Assembly (NCBI GenBank): GCA_900188465.1
Contig: FZPE01000003.1
Span: forward strand, 62,001 to 126,000
DNA length: 64,000 nt
Direction of reading: 5' to 3'
From: Micrococcales bacterium KH10
GTDB lineage: Bacteria; Actinomycetota; Actinomycetes; Actinomycetales; Cellulomonadaceae
Part shown: in pieces, positions 56,297 to 64,000 of the stretch
How positions within the stretch are numbered: the first letter of the stretch is position 1
How the letters are laid out: each line of letters starts with the position of its first letter
The notes under the pieces: model-generated
Told to the model about the DNA's origin: nothing
The model's database searches: none
What the model saw: the letters and a program-made list of their open reading frames with translations, nothing else
Translations under genes and position numbers: made by a program

Positions 56297-56841
56297 TGCA
56301 CGCCGAGCAGGACTCGGCTGGCGCGCCGCAAGAAGGCGTCGACCGAGGCTTCGTCGTAACCGCGGCCCTGGCCTCGACGCCGGAAAGCCGCGTGTTGTAT
56401 CTCTTGCGCGCTTAGTGGCTCTCCCGCATCGAAATATGCGGTCAGGCGGTCGAGTAGATCGTCGACCTCTGCCATGTCGTAACCGTGTCGGTTCGCGGTG
56501 GGACGGAATCGTTCCCCACGTGGCCGCGTCAAACGCGGATACAGCGTAGTGGCCGATTGTGCCAGTTTCTCGTTCCAGGCCTGCTGCCCGAGTGCACCGA
56601 CGATTCCGACGCGCTCTTTGGCGATCATGGCACTCGCCAGCCGGTCAAGCGCAGCGTCGACCACATCGCACTTGTAACCTCGGCGCACCAGATCGAAAAC
56701 CACCTGCTGGATCTGTTCGGCGTCCAGTTCCGCGTGAGGCGCACCCTCATAGGCGGCACGGGCCAGCTCGAAGAAGTCATCGACTTCTTCGATATCGTAA
56801 CCATATTTCAGCCAGGACACCCGCTCGAAAGTTGCGCTCAT
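56293..56841 (-). CDS. DivIVA-domain repeat protein
   Basis: A 182-residue cytoplasmic protein with three copies of the short DivIVA-type motif [23 protein letters not shown] (about 13-27), [15 protein letters not shown] (about 118-132) and [15 protein letters not shown] (about 159-173), plus a weaker [17 protein letters not shown] (about 53-69). No coiled-coil tail as in full DivIVA/Wag31. It overlaps rlmN and dxr by 4 bases on each side, so it is firmly within this operon. Function unknown; a link to cell-pole or growth proteins is only inference from the motif. Confidence 0.8.
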   Translation of the reverse strand: MSATFERVSWLKYGYDIEEVDDFFELARAAYEGAPHAELDAEQIQQVVFDLVRRGYKCDVVDAALDRLASAMIAKERVGIVGALGQQAWNEKLAQSATTLYPRLTRPRGERFRPTANRHGYDMAEVDDLLDRLTAYFDAGEPLSAQEIQHAAFRRRGQGRGYDEASVDAFLRRASRVLLGVQ

Positions 56842-57986
56842 GCTGGTTGTTCCTCCTCTACTGCGGCCAATTGCCCGCAGGCACCGTCGATGTCGCTGCC
56901 ACGAGTATCCCGGATTGTCGTGGGAATTCCATGAGCACGCAGCCGAGCAACGAATTCTCGTTCTACTTCCGGTTCAGACGCCGTCCAGATCGATCCCGGC
57001 GTTGGGTTGAGCGGGATCGGATTGACGTGCACCCAGCCGCGGCCGCGCGCGTTGAGTTTGCGACCCAAAAGGTCGGCCCGCCATGCATGGTCGTTCATGT
57101 CCTTGATCAGCGCGTATTCGATAGAGACCCGTCGGCCCGTCACATCGAAGTAGTGCCGTGCGGCATCTAGCGCCTCGTTCACGCTCCAGCGGGTGTTGAT
57201 GGGGACGAGTTCCGAGCGCAGATCGTCATCTGGCGCGTGCAATGACAGCGCGAGGGTGACTGGAATGCCTTCATCCGCAAGTTTGCGCATGGCAGGAACC
57301 AGGCCGACCGTCGAAACGGTGATGTTACGCGCGGACATTCCCATCCCCCACGGCGCCGGAGTGACCAGGGCGCGCACGGTTCCCATAATCGCCCTGTAGT
57401 TTGCCAACGGCTCCCCCATGCCCATGAACACAATGTTGTTCAAATTGGTCGGACCGCCAGGGATTTCACCATCGGCCAAGGATCGTGCAGCAGCACGCAC
57501 CTGTTCCACGATCTCTGCGACTGACAGGTTTCGAGTCAATCCCAACTGACCGGTCGCGCAAAATGGGCAGGCCATACCGCAGCCAGCCTGGCTGGAAATG
57601 CACAACGTGGTGCGGTTCGGGTACCGCATCAGCACTGATTCGACCCGAGCCTGATCAAAAAGATGCCACAGCGTCTTGACAGTCGTGCCGTCATCGGCCG
57701 AGAGCACTCGCGATGCCTTCATCAACGTCGGAAAGATGCGTTCGGTCAACTGATCGCGCAACGCAGTCGGCAGATCTGTCATTTCAGCTGGGGACGCACT
57801 GAAGCGGGAGAAGTAGTGAGTCGCGATCTGAGCCGCACGGTATCGGGGTTGGTTCAACTCCGTGAGGACTTCGACCACGCCGTCGGCGTTGAGGTCAGCG
57901 AAATGCTGGGGCGGCTTACCGCGTCGACCTTTGACTTTGGTTGAGAAATCGAGCGGCATTCCCAGCGGTTCTGGGCGAACTGACAT
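56838..57986 (-). CDS. rlmN: 23S rRNA (adenine2503-C2)/tRNA methyltransferase RlmN
   Basis: A radical-SAM enzyme methylating A2503 of 23S rRNA. Radical-SAM cysteines 136, 140 and 143 (CGMACPFC), preceded by TLCISSQAG; the methyl-carrying cysteine is Cys370 (GACGQL). Length 382 residues. The sequence is RlmN rather than the resistance enzyme Cfr judging by length and neighbourhood. ATG has GGAAAG upstream. 28 bases downstream of cdsA. Confidence 0.96.
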   Translation of the reverse strand: MSVRPEPLGMPLDFSTKVKGRRGKPPQHFADLNADGVVEVLTELNQPRYRAAQIATHYFSRFSASPAEMTDLPTALRDQLTERIFPTLMKASRVLSADDGTTVKTLWHLFDQARVESVLMRYPNRTTLCISSQAGCGMACPFCATGQLGLTRNLSVAEIVEQVRAAARSLADGEIPGGPTNLNNIVFMGMGEPLANYRAIMGTVRALVTPAPWGMGMSARNITVSTVGLVPAMRKLADEGIPVTLALSLHAPDDDLRSELVPINTRWSVNEALDAARHYFDVTGRRVSIEYALIKDMNDHAWRADLLGRKLNARGRGWVHVNPIPLNPTPGSIWTASEPEVEREFVARLRAHGIPTTIRDTRGSDIDGACGQLAAVEEEQPA

Positions 57987-58014
57987 GAATATTTACTTTC
58001 CGTACGTGCGGCGG

Positions 58015-58869
58015 TTAGCCGCTCATTCGTTCCGCCACGTTGAAAACCACATAGACGAAAGGTGCGGTGAGGAGCATCGAGTCGATGCGATCGAGGACAC
58101 CGCCATGCCCGGGCAACAACGTTCCCATATCCTTGAGGCCGAGATCACGTTTGAGCAGCGACTCACCGAGGTCTCCGACCGTTGCGGTGATGGGTACGAG
58201 CACACCGAGCATCACTCCTGAGACGGGGTCCATATCGAGCAATCGTGCACCAACGGTTGCTACCGCCAGACAGAGCACAAATGATCCGGCGAGGCCTTCC
58301 CAAGTTTTCTTCGGACTGACACTTGGCGCCAGCGGGTGTCTGCCTAGAGCAACTCCGGCGAAAAATCCTCCGACATCGGATGCCACCGCCAACAGTAAGA
58401 ACAGGGCGACTTTGTACTGCCCTTGTTCCGTGGCGAGGATGAGAACCACGAACCCAGCCAAAAAGGGCACATAAGCCGTTGCGAAGGCCGCACCGGTCAA
58501 GTCCCGCACCGCAGCAGCACCGCCGCCGTCAACGAGCCGCCAGACAACTGTGGCGAAGATCGTCAGGACAGTAGCGACCAGTAGTCCCTCTAAGCCCACC
58601 TGATAAGCCGACACCGAGATTCCGGCGCTACCGACAAAAAGCGGCAGCAACGGCAGTCGGATATCTCGCCGCCGTAGTGCTTGATCCAGTTCCCACAGCG
58701 CCAACGACAGTCCGACGACAACCACGATCAAGAAAAACTGCTTCCTGATCAGCAATGCGACGGCGACAATGCCGAGCAACCCGAGGCCGACGGGAACCGC
58801 GATCTTCAGATCGCGTCCGCCTCTACGAGTTGCCCGCTGTTCGCGTGCGGGTTCCTCAGCGACTGACAT
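58015..58869 (-). CDS. cdsA: Phosphatidate cytidylyltransferase
   Basis: Makes CDP-diacylglycerol, substrate of PgsA, in the membrane. 284 residues with about eight hydrophobic helices and the family signature LKRDLGLKDMGTLLPGHGGVLDRIDS near the C-terminus, plus SPKKTWEG. Its ATG shares one base with the frr stop (TAATG). The first 20 residues are charged and cytosolic. Conserved frr-cdsA-rlmN order. Confidence 0.95.
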   Translation of the reverse strand: MSVAEEPAREQRATRRGGRDLKIAVPVGLGLLGIVAVALLIRKQFFLIVVVVGLSLALWELDQALRRRDIRLPLLPLFVGSAGISVSAYQVGLEGLLVATVLTIFATVVWRLVDGGGAAAVRDLTGAAFATAYVPFLAGFVVLILATEQGQYKVALFLLLAVASDVGGFFAGVALGRHPLAPSVSPKKTWEGLAGSFVLCLAVATVGARLLDMDPVSGVMLGVLVPITATVGDLGESLLKRDLGLKDMGTLLPGHGGVLDRIDSMLLTAPFVYVVFNVAERMSG

Positions 58870-59426
58870 TACACCTCGAGTAGTTCAGCCTCTTTGGAGG
58901 CGAGCAACACGTCGACCTGATCGACGTGGGTCTTCGTCACAGACTCAAGTTCTTTTTCAGCCCGCGCTACTTCATCTTCGCCCGCATCGCCGTCTTTGCT
59001 GAGCTTGTCCAGAGCGTCTTTGGCCTTGCGGCGCACCGATCGGACCGACACACGAGCTTCTTCAGCTTTTGCCTTGGCCAGTTTCACGTATTCGCGGCGT
59101 CGCTCTTCGGTCAGTGCAGGAAGCGACACCCGGATGATGTTGCCGTCTGTGTTCGGATTGACTCCGAGATCCGAATCACGCAACGCCTTTTCGATGGCTG
59201 CGATAGCGGTCTTGTCGAATGGCGAGATGATAACCGTGCGTGCTTCTGGAACTGAGAAGGAGGCCAACTGCTGCAGTGGCGTCGGAGCGCCGTAGTAGTC
59301 GGCGGAAATCTTAGCGAACAGCGCGGGATTAGCACGACCCGTACGGATCGCCCCGAACTCTTCTTTGGCGACCTCAATGGCCTTGTCCATCTTGTCCTCG
59401 GCTTCGAGGAGTATCTCGTCAATCAC
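58869..59426 (-). CDS. frr: Ribosome recycling factor
   Basis: Splits post-termination ribosomes with EF-G. 185 residues with the tRNA-shaped fold's hallmarks: [41 protein letters not shown] and the long helix [36 protein letters not shown] start with GGAGAAG upstream. Between pyrH and cdsA as in nearly all bacteria. Confidence 0.98.
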   Translation of the reverse strand: MIDEILLEAEDKMDKAIEVAKEEFGAIRTGRANPALFAKISADYYGAPTPLQQLASFSVPEARTVIISPFDKTAIAAIEKALRDSDLGVNPNTDGNIIRVSLPALTEERRREYVKLAKAKAEEARVSVRSVRRKAKDALDKLSKDGDAGEDEVARAEKELESVTKTHVDQVDVLLASKEAELLEV

Positions 59427-59463
59427 TGCTTCTTCTCCTTACACAATGAACTATTTGAGCTGG

Positions 59464-60195
59464 TCAGTCAGCAGTGACCAGTGTGCCGATCTTTTCGCCG
59501 AGCAGCGCGCGCGTGACGTTGCCTGAAGTGTCCATACCGAACACGCGCATCCGGACATTGTTGTCCTTGCACAGGGAAAAGGCCGTGGCATCAACAACTT
59601 TAAGACCTTTGACGAGTGCTTCGTTGTAACCGACCTCATCCAGCTTGGTCGCCGACGGGTCCTTTTTGGGATCTGCCGTGTACACACCATCGACGCCGTT
59701 CTTGGCCATGAGGACCTCTTGGCCTCCGATCTCGAGCAGTCGCTGGACCGCGACAGTGTCCGTGGAGAAGAACGGCATTCCCGCACCGGCGCCGAAAATG
59801 ACGACTCGGCCCTTCTCCAGGTGTCGGATGGCTCGCAACGGAATGTAAGCCTCAGCGACTTGTCCCATCGTGATGGCGGTCTGGACTCGCGTGGTCACTC
59901 CAGCCTGTTCCAGGAAGTCCTGCAGCGCAAGGCAGTTCATGACGGTGCCGAGCATTCCCATGTAGTCGGCACGAGCACGATCGAGGCCGTTCTGGGCTAG
60001 TTCCGCACCGCGGAAGAAGTTGCCCCCGCCCACGACGATGGCGACTTGCACGCCCTGGTGCACTGCGGCAGCGATCTCCTGCGCCACACGCCGGATAACG
60101 TCAGGGGCGACCCCGACCTTGCCTCCGCCAAACGATTCGCCGGATAACTTCAGGAGCACTCTGCGTGGAACTGTCGCATCTGCCTGACTGGTCAC
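59464..60195 (-). CDS. pyrH: Uridylate kinase
   Basis: Phosphorylates UMP; bacterial hexameric type of the amino-acid kinase fold. [20 protein letters not shown], then [16 protein letters not shown] and the [23 protein letters not shown] stretch. 243 residues. GTG start with AAGGAC upstream. Separated from tsf by a GC-rich hairpin and about 100 bases. Confidence 0.97.
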   Translation of the reverse strand: MTSQADATVPRRVLLKLSGESFGGGKVGVAPDVIRRVAQEIAAAVHQGVQVAIVVGGGNFFRGAELAQNGLDRARADYMGMLGTVMNCLALQDFLEQAGVTTRVQTAITMGQVAEAYIPLRAIRHLEKGRVVIFGAGAGMPFFSTDTVAVQRLLEIGGQEVLMAKNGVDGVYTADPKKDPSATKLDEVGYNEALVKGLKVVDATAFSLCKDNNVRMRVFGMDTSGNVTRALLGEKIGTLVTAD

Positions 60196-60254
60196 ATCGC
60201 CCGTCCTTTACTCATCGCGTTCAAAGTTGCTAGGAACTAACCTACCTGGGTGTG

Positions 60255-60292
60255 CGTCGGCCCGGCCCACATTCATGTGGGCCGGGCCGACG
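60255..60292 (-). terminator. 16-bp perfect hairpin after tsf
   Basis: CGTCGGCCCGGCCCAC and GTGGGCCGGGCCGACG pair perfectly around loop ATTCAT, 6 bases beyond the tsf stop and 60 bases before pyrH. Very stable, probably ends the rpsB-tsf transcript at least in part. No U run follows on the minus strand. Confidence 0.75.
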
Positions 60293-60298
60293 TGCCAC

Positions 60299-61150
60299 TT
60301 ACGCTCCTACTCGGAAGCGGACGAACTCGGTGATCTCGCCGCCGATCTCGCTCAAGAGCTGCCCGACCTTCTTCTCAGGGCTCTTCGCGAGTGGCTGCTC
60401 CAGCAAGACGACATCCTCGAAGAACTTGTTGAGACGGTTCTCAGCGATCTTCGCGATGATGTGATCTGGTTTGTTGCCGCCTTCGTTGCGTGCGGTCTCC
60501 TCGACGATGCGGCGCTCGCTGGCGACGACATCTTCTGGAACGTCTTCACGCGACAGGTACTGCGGGGACAGTGCCGCAATGTGCTGCGCAATGTCCTTCG
60601 CCACAGCGGCACCGGCCACGTTGGTGGCGACCAGCACACCAATGGCAGGCGGCAGACCTGCTGCAGTGTGGTGGAGGTAACTCGCGACACGCTCGCCAGC
60701 AACGCGAGCGACGCGGCGCAACTGCACCTTCTCGCCAAGCGTTGCCGCCGTGCTGTCAATGACCTCTTGGACTGACTTGCCGTCAGCGTCAGCGCTCAGA
60801 GCCTGGTCTACATCGGCAGCACCAGCGGCGACGGTAGCGTCGAGCACACGTGCGCTGAGGTTCAAGAACGGGTCAGACTTAGCAACGAAGTCTGTCTCAG
60901 AGTTCAGTTCGACCAAGGTGCCGACTTCGCCCTCAACATCGGTGGACTGCTGCACGGTCAGTGCAACGAGACCTTCCGAAGTTGAACGGCCCTCACGCTT
61001 GGCCACACCCTTGAGTCCTTTGACTCGGATGATCTCAAGCGCCTTGTCGGTGTCACCGTCTGCCTCGTCCAATGCCTTCTTGACGTCGAGCAGTCCGGCA
61101 CCGGTGCGCTCACGCAGCGCCTTGATGTCTGCGGCGGTGAAATTCGCCAT
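60299..61150 (-). CDS. tsf: Elongation factor Ts
   Basis: Nucleotide exchange factor for EF-Tu. 283 residues: N-terminal UBA-like domain ADIKALRERTGAGLLDVKKALDEADGD, then TLVELNSETDFVAKSD. The ATG at 61150 has AAAGGA upstream; the longer frame overlaps rpsB and is rejected. Downstream of rpsB by 52 bases. Confidence 0.97.
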   Translation of the reverse strand: MANFTAADIKALRERTGAGLLDVKKALDEADGDTDKALEIIRVKGLKGVAKREGRSTSEGLVALTVQQSTDVEGEVGTLVELNSETDFVAKSDPFLNLSARVLDATVAAGAADVDQALSADADGKSVQEVIDSTAATLGEKVQLRRVARVAGERVASYLHHTAAGLPPAIGVLVATNVAGAAVAKDIAQHIAALSPQYLSREDVPEDVVASERRIVEETARNEGGNKPDHIIAKIAENRLNKFFEDVVLLEQPLAKSPEKKVGQLLSEIGGEITEFVRFRVGA

Positions 61151-61202
61151 TGTTGGTTCCTTTACTTCTACGAAGAATCGTCTGGGTGGCCTGGTACGAG
61201 GC

Positions 61203-62147
61203 TCAGCTGGCTGCTTCGTCTGCGGCCGGTGCTTCTGGTGTCGCAGCTTCAGCAGCGGGTGCCTCTTCAGCTGGAGTCTCAGTTGCAGGCGCTTCAGCAA
61301 CGGGTGCCTCTTCAGCAGCAGGCGCTTCCACAACTGCCTCGGCCGGCGCTTCTACAGCCGGTGCGTCAGCCTCTGATGCAGCGAGCAGTTCCTTCTCCCA
61401 CTCTGCCAACGGCTCAGCCTGGGCATCTGCCGACTGTGAGCCGCGAGTAGCCGCGCTGGCGCGCTCGATCAGTCCCTGAGCTGCAGCATCTGCGATGACG
61501 CGAGTCAGCAGCGCGACGGAACGGATTGCGTCATCGTTGCCCGGAATCGGGTAGTCAACCAGGTCGGGGTCGCAGTTGGTGTCGACAATCGCCACAACCG
61601 GAACGCCGAGCTTGCGTGCCTCGTCAACAGCCAAGTGCTCTTTGTTGGTGTCAACGATCCACACAGCACTTGGAACGCGGTTCAGGTCCCGGATACCACC
61701 GAGGGTGCGGGCAAGCTTGTCGCGCTCACGACGCAGAACGAGCAGTTCCTTCTTGGTGTGACCGGATCCTGCCACGTCGTCGAAGTTGAGCTGCTCAAGT
61801 TCCTTCAGGCGCTGCAGGCGCTTGTGCACAGTCGAGAAGTTGGTCAACAGACCACCCAACCAACGGTAGTTCACGTAGGGCATGCCGACACGAGTGGCTT
61901 GCTCGGCGATCGCCTCTTGTGCCTGCTTCTTGGTGCCGACGAAGAGAATCGAGCCACCGTGAGCAACAGTCTCCTTGACGAACTCAAACGCGTTGTCAAT
62001 GTAGGAGAGCGACTGCTGCAGGTCAACGATGTAGATGCCGTTGCGCTCAGTGAAGATGTAGCGCTTCATCTTCGGGTTCCAGCGGCGGGTCTGGTGTCCG
62101 AAGTGAACACCGCTATCAAGTAGTTGACGCATGGTCACAACTGCCAT
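61203..62147 (-). CDS. rpsB: 30S ribosomal protein S2
   Basis: S2 core at residues 1-235 ([45 protein letters not shown]). The last 70 residues are an Ala/Glu/Pro repeat tail (units like [15 protein letters not shown]), longer than in most S2 proteins and probably disordered. 314 residues. Start preceded by GGGAAGGAACGTC. The upstream gap is long (481 bases) and has a candidate leader structure. Confidence 0.96.
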   Translation of the reverse strand: MAVVTMRQLLDSGVHFGHQTRRWNPKMKRYIFTERNGIYIVDLQQSLSYIDNAFEFVKETVAHGGSILFVGTKKQAQEAIAEQATRVGMPYVNYRWLGGLLTNFSTVHKRLQRLKELEQLNFDDVAGSGHTKKELLVLRRERDKLARTLGGIRDLNRVPSAVWIVDTNKEHLAVDEARKLGVPVVAIVDTNCDPDLVDYPIPGNDDAIRSVALLTRVIADAAAQGLIERASAATRGSQSADAQAEPLAEWEKELLAASEADAPAVEAPAEAVVEAPAAEEAPVAEAPATETPAEEAPAAEAATPEAPAADEAAS

Positions 62148-62245
62148 GACGTTCCTTCCCTTGGCGTGGCTGTTGAGCGCACGCCGTCAATCAATGCAGC
62201 ACATACCAATGGCATCTGCTGCGAACGGTTATCTGGCGACACCGG

Positions 62246-62314
62246 GTTGGCATCACCCCTGGTGCCAACTGCGCCTTTACCGTTTCTCGTAGGAGAATCG
62301 GACCGTTAAAGGCG
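62246..62314 (-). promoter_or_regulatory. Candidate structured leader of rpsB
   Basis: About 100-165 bases upstream of rpsB, two hairpins follow each other: GTTGGCA/TGCCAAC (62246-62269, 7 bp) and a longer nested one, CGCCTTTA ... TAAAGGCG (62272-62314), with inner arms CCG-TTCTC and GAGAA-CGG around GTAG. This would fit a ribosomal-protein leader bound by S2. Elsewhere in the 62148-62628 gap I see only a DnaA box, a run of seven G at 62519 and no gene. Confidence 0.4.
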
Positions 62315-62569
62315 GCATAGCGCTCATATGAATACAAGCAAGATGGCACGCGAAGTCAGCCGACCGAGATCGACTGCTCCCACCATGGTACCCGACGAAG
62401 CGTGTCACCCAGGCCATCCCCGTGTTCTCGTTTTCGGTGCAACATGTGGTCTGCCCTGCCTCTCCCTGGTCCCGGCCGGTTTCTAGTGCGCTATTGCCCT
62501 TCCTGCCCTGTTATATCGGGGGGGAAGTGCAATATAGGTGTAGGGAAGCGGGCGGGCCTGCTGCACGAG

Positions 62570-62578
62570 TTATCCACA
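62570..62578 (+). promoter_or_regulatory. DnaA box
   Basis: TTATCCACA, a perfect DnaA box, in the gap between divergent rpsB and the M23 gene, 51 bases before the latter's start. Second perfect box in the window's intergenic space. Confidence 0.4.
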
Positions 62579-62628
62579 ATGGCTCTGTAGTCGTGCCCGC
62601 GAGCAACTGACCGCGGCATCGTAGTCAT

Positions 62629-63249
62629 ATGTCAGCTCACTCTTTGACTGCGTTCCGACAACCATACGGATCACTAGCCGTAGTGTCGGCATCTGTCGCC
62701 GCGCTCCTGCTGTTCTCGCCTGCTGCCCAGTTCACTCATGCAAGCAGCGCTAGACATCTGGTGACCGCGCCTCAGTCCACCCCGACGGCTTCACCGACGG
62801 TGCAGCGGCACCCCTATCGACTCCCGTTGGCTGGAGCGAGCATCGCCGACATCACACGGCATTTCACTCCCGCGATGCGTAGATTCGGCCCGGGACATCG
62901 CGGCATTGATCTGGGGACTGCCTGGGGCGCTGAAGTGATCGCACCCCATGATGGACGGGTGACGTTCTCCGGTCAGGTCGCTGGCAGGACAGTGCTGGTG
63001 CTGCGGCACGATGACGATCTGCTGAGCACGTTGGAAGCGATTGACTCGGACCTGGCGGTCGGTGATCTAGTGGTTCGCGGACAGTTGGTCGGTCACGTGG
63101 CAGCAGGGCATCGATGTGAGACGACCACATCGTGTCTGCACTGGGGCGTTCGGACCGGCCCCGACCGCTATATCAACCCGTTGCTACTGCTTGGCCCTAT
63201 GCAAGCTCGGCTACTAGCGGATGTCGAGATCGACGATCTTCGCCCGTAA
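62629..63249 (+). CDS. Secreted M23-family peptidase-like protein
   Basis: A 206-residue exported protein with a signal segment (about 14-38), a Thr/Pro-rich stretch and a LytM/M23 domain (about 75-190). The first metal motif HRGIDLGTAWG is intact. The second motif is CLHWGVR, with Cys in place of the first His of the usual HxH; I recall CLHWG in the mycobacterial homologue beside rpsB (Rv2891), so this is a subfamily trait and activity is uncertain. No ribosome binding site, so start is uncertain. Its end overlaps the sigma-factor gene by 36 bases. Confidence 0.85.
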   Translation: MSAHSLTAFRQPYGSLAVVSASVAALLLFSPAAQFTHASSARHLVTAPQSTPTASPTVQRHPYRLPLAGASIADITRHFTPAMRRFGPGHRGIDLGTAWGAEVIAPHDGRVTFSGQVAGRTVLVLRHDDDLLSTLEAIDSDLAVGDLVVRGQLVGHVAAGHRCETTTSCLHWGVRTGPDRYINPLLLLGPMQARLLADVEIDDLRP

Positions 63250-64000
63250 CTGCTTCATCGCCGCACTGTGCAACTGGGACACCCGTGACTCTGTGACACC
63301 GAAGATGCGGCCGATCTCCTGTAACGTCAGCCCTTCGAAGTAGTACAGCACCAGCATCAGCCGATCACGGTCAGACATGGATGAAACCAACTCGATCAAC
63401 ACGCGCCGTTCTTCGTGTCCGGCGTAACACTGTGCTGGGTCGCCACATAGTTCACGAGGATTATCCGATGGGGCGATACGCTGCTCCACCCCGTCACCGA
63501 GCGCAAGCAGCTCATCAAGCGCGACTACGGCCGTTGTCGCATTGACAGACTGAATGTGGTCGACCTCGTCCACCGATACGCCAAGATGCGACGCCACCTC
63601 AGCCCGCGTCGGCTCACGGCGCAGCACCGACTCCAGTTCGCCCACCGCTCGCTCCAGGTTGCGAGCCTTGGCGCGCACCGACCGAGGGATCCAGTCCATG
63701 GCCCGCAGACCGTCTATGACAGCGCCGCGAATACGGGTCTGCGCATACGTCTCGAAGCGGATGTCTCGTTCTGGATCGAACTTGTCGATCGCATCGATCA
63801 ATCCGAACATGCCATAGGAGACAAGGTCTGCCTGCTCGACACTGTTCGGCAGTCGCATCCCTACCCGTGTCGCGACCTGAGAAACGAGTGCCGCGTAGTG
63901 CAAGATGAGTCGTTCACGGGCTGCCTTGCTCGCCGTCATCCGGTAGTACGTCCACACGTCCGCGATAGTGCCGTGTTCTAGATCGACAACCTGCGCATCG
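63214..64000 (-). CDS. whiG: WhiG/FliA-type RNA polymerase sigma factor (5' end outside window)
   Basis: A sigma-28-family factor. Regions 2 (ADLVSYGMFGLIDAIDKFDPERDIRFETYAQTRIRGAVIDGLRAMDWIPRSVR), 3 (RREPTRAEVASHLGVSVDEVD) and 4 (LYYFEGLTLQEIGRIFGVTESRVSQLHSAAMKQLR) are present. The first in-frame GTG is at 63957, but the frame stays open to the right edge and the extra residues (GTIADVWTYYR) align with the WhiG segment before region 2, so the true start is probably beyond 64000. In actinobacteria this factor controls sporulation genes (WhiG) or flagellar genes (FliA); no such targets are in view. Confidence 0.9.
   Translation of the reverse strand, partial: DAQVVDLEHGTIADVWTYYRMTASKAARERLILHYAALVSQVATRVGMRLPNSVEQADLVSYGMFGLIDAIDKFDPERDIRFETYAQTRIRGAVIDGLRAMDWIPRSVRAKARNLERAVGELESVLRREPTRAEVASHLGVSVDEVDHIQSVNATTAVVALDELLALGDGVEQRIAPSDNPRELCGDPAQCYAGHEERRVLIELVSSMSDRDRLMLVLYYFEGLTLQEIGRIFGVTESRVSQLHSAAMKQLRAKIVDLDIR

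Noticed and set aside
62402-62610. Two short plus-strand frames before the M23 gene
   Set aside because: No ribosome binding site, overlapping frames, unusual Cys/Pro/Ser composition and no match to known small proteins.
1-64000. CRISPR arrays, tRNA or rRNA genes, prophage or insertion sequences
   Set aside because: I looked for regular spaced repeats, cloverleaf-like segments, transposase motifs and terminal inverted repeats and saw none; short tRNA genes could still be missed by eye.

Overview
The window is about 64 kb of GC-rich chromosome from an actinobacterium. This is inferred from clgR, a DUF3046 gene and recX around recA, a LysM gene divergent from lexA, a WhiG-type sigma factor beside rpsB, a DUF4439 lipoprotein beside rimP, GTG starts and GC-rich third codon positions. 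From memory, the core gene order follows the Mycobacterium tuberculosis stretch from nrdR-lexA (Rv2718c-Rv2720) to rpsB (Rv2890c), with most mycobacterial accessory genes removed. I cannot name the genus. Almost every core gene reads on the minus strand.

Layout. 1-5.2 kb: the end of a HelD/UvrD-type helicase, serA, nrdR, a gap with an IdeR-like operator and a strong hairpin, a LysM membrane protein divergent from lexA, and L-lactate dehydrogenase. 5.2-18.7 kb: hflX-dinG, an rRNA methyltransferase-like gene, then the chain pgsA-cinA, clgR-DUF3046, recA-recX-rny-miaB-miaA-dapF. 18.8-32.4 kb: a lone plus-strand CapA-family lipid-anchored or membrane-anchored phosphatase, then rpsO, pnp, an M16 peptidase, dapB, a small TPR membrane protein, thyA-folA, dapA, rnj and ftsK. 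32.6-42.1 kb: the ancestral truB-ribF-rpsO neighbourhood is opened by accessory genes: a hexitol PTS locus (DeoR regulator, zinc dehydrogenase, mtlA-like IICBA) between ribF and rpsO, a stand-alone trpB and a decayed vapC toxin gene between truB and ribF, and a flavin monooxygenase between rbfA and truB. 42.1-51.5 kb: rimP-nusA-ylxR-infB-rbfA, a DUF4439 lipoprotein, proS and a DUF1275 membrane protein. 51.5-64 kb: rpsB-tsf-pyrH-frr-cdsA-rlmN-divIVA-like-dxr-rseP-ispG-GNAT, an M23 peptidase-like gene and a whiG-type sigma factor that runs off the right edge.

The genes are mainly housekeeping: translation initiation and ribosome maturation (infB, rbfA, rimP, nusA, rpsB, tsf, frr, rpsO), RNA decay (rnj, rny, pnp), tRNA/rRNA modification (miaA, miaB, truB, rlmN), DNA repair and SOS control (recA, recX, lexA, dinG), diaminopimelate/lysine synthesis (dapA, dapB, dapF), thymidylate/folate (thyA, folA), the MEP isoprenoid pathway (dxr, ispG) and phospholipid synthesis (cdsA, pgsA).

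No CRISPR array, prophage, complete insertion sequence, rRNA or tRNA gene was seen. The most interesting non-routine signals are: an IdeR-box promoter followed about 130 nt later by a perfect hairpin, which could be an iron-responsive small RNA; a LexA box lying inside a perfect 12-bp hairpin upstream of recA; a vapC gene cut by a single amber codon with all catalytic residues kept; and a hexitol PTS locus that carries a zinc dehydrogenase in place of the usual mannitol-1-phosphate dehydrogenase. Start codons were moved from the longest reading frame wherever a ribosome binding site or family length argued for it.
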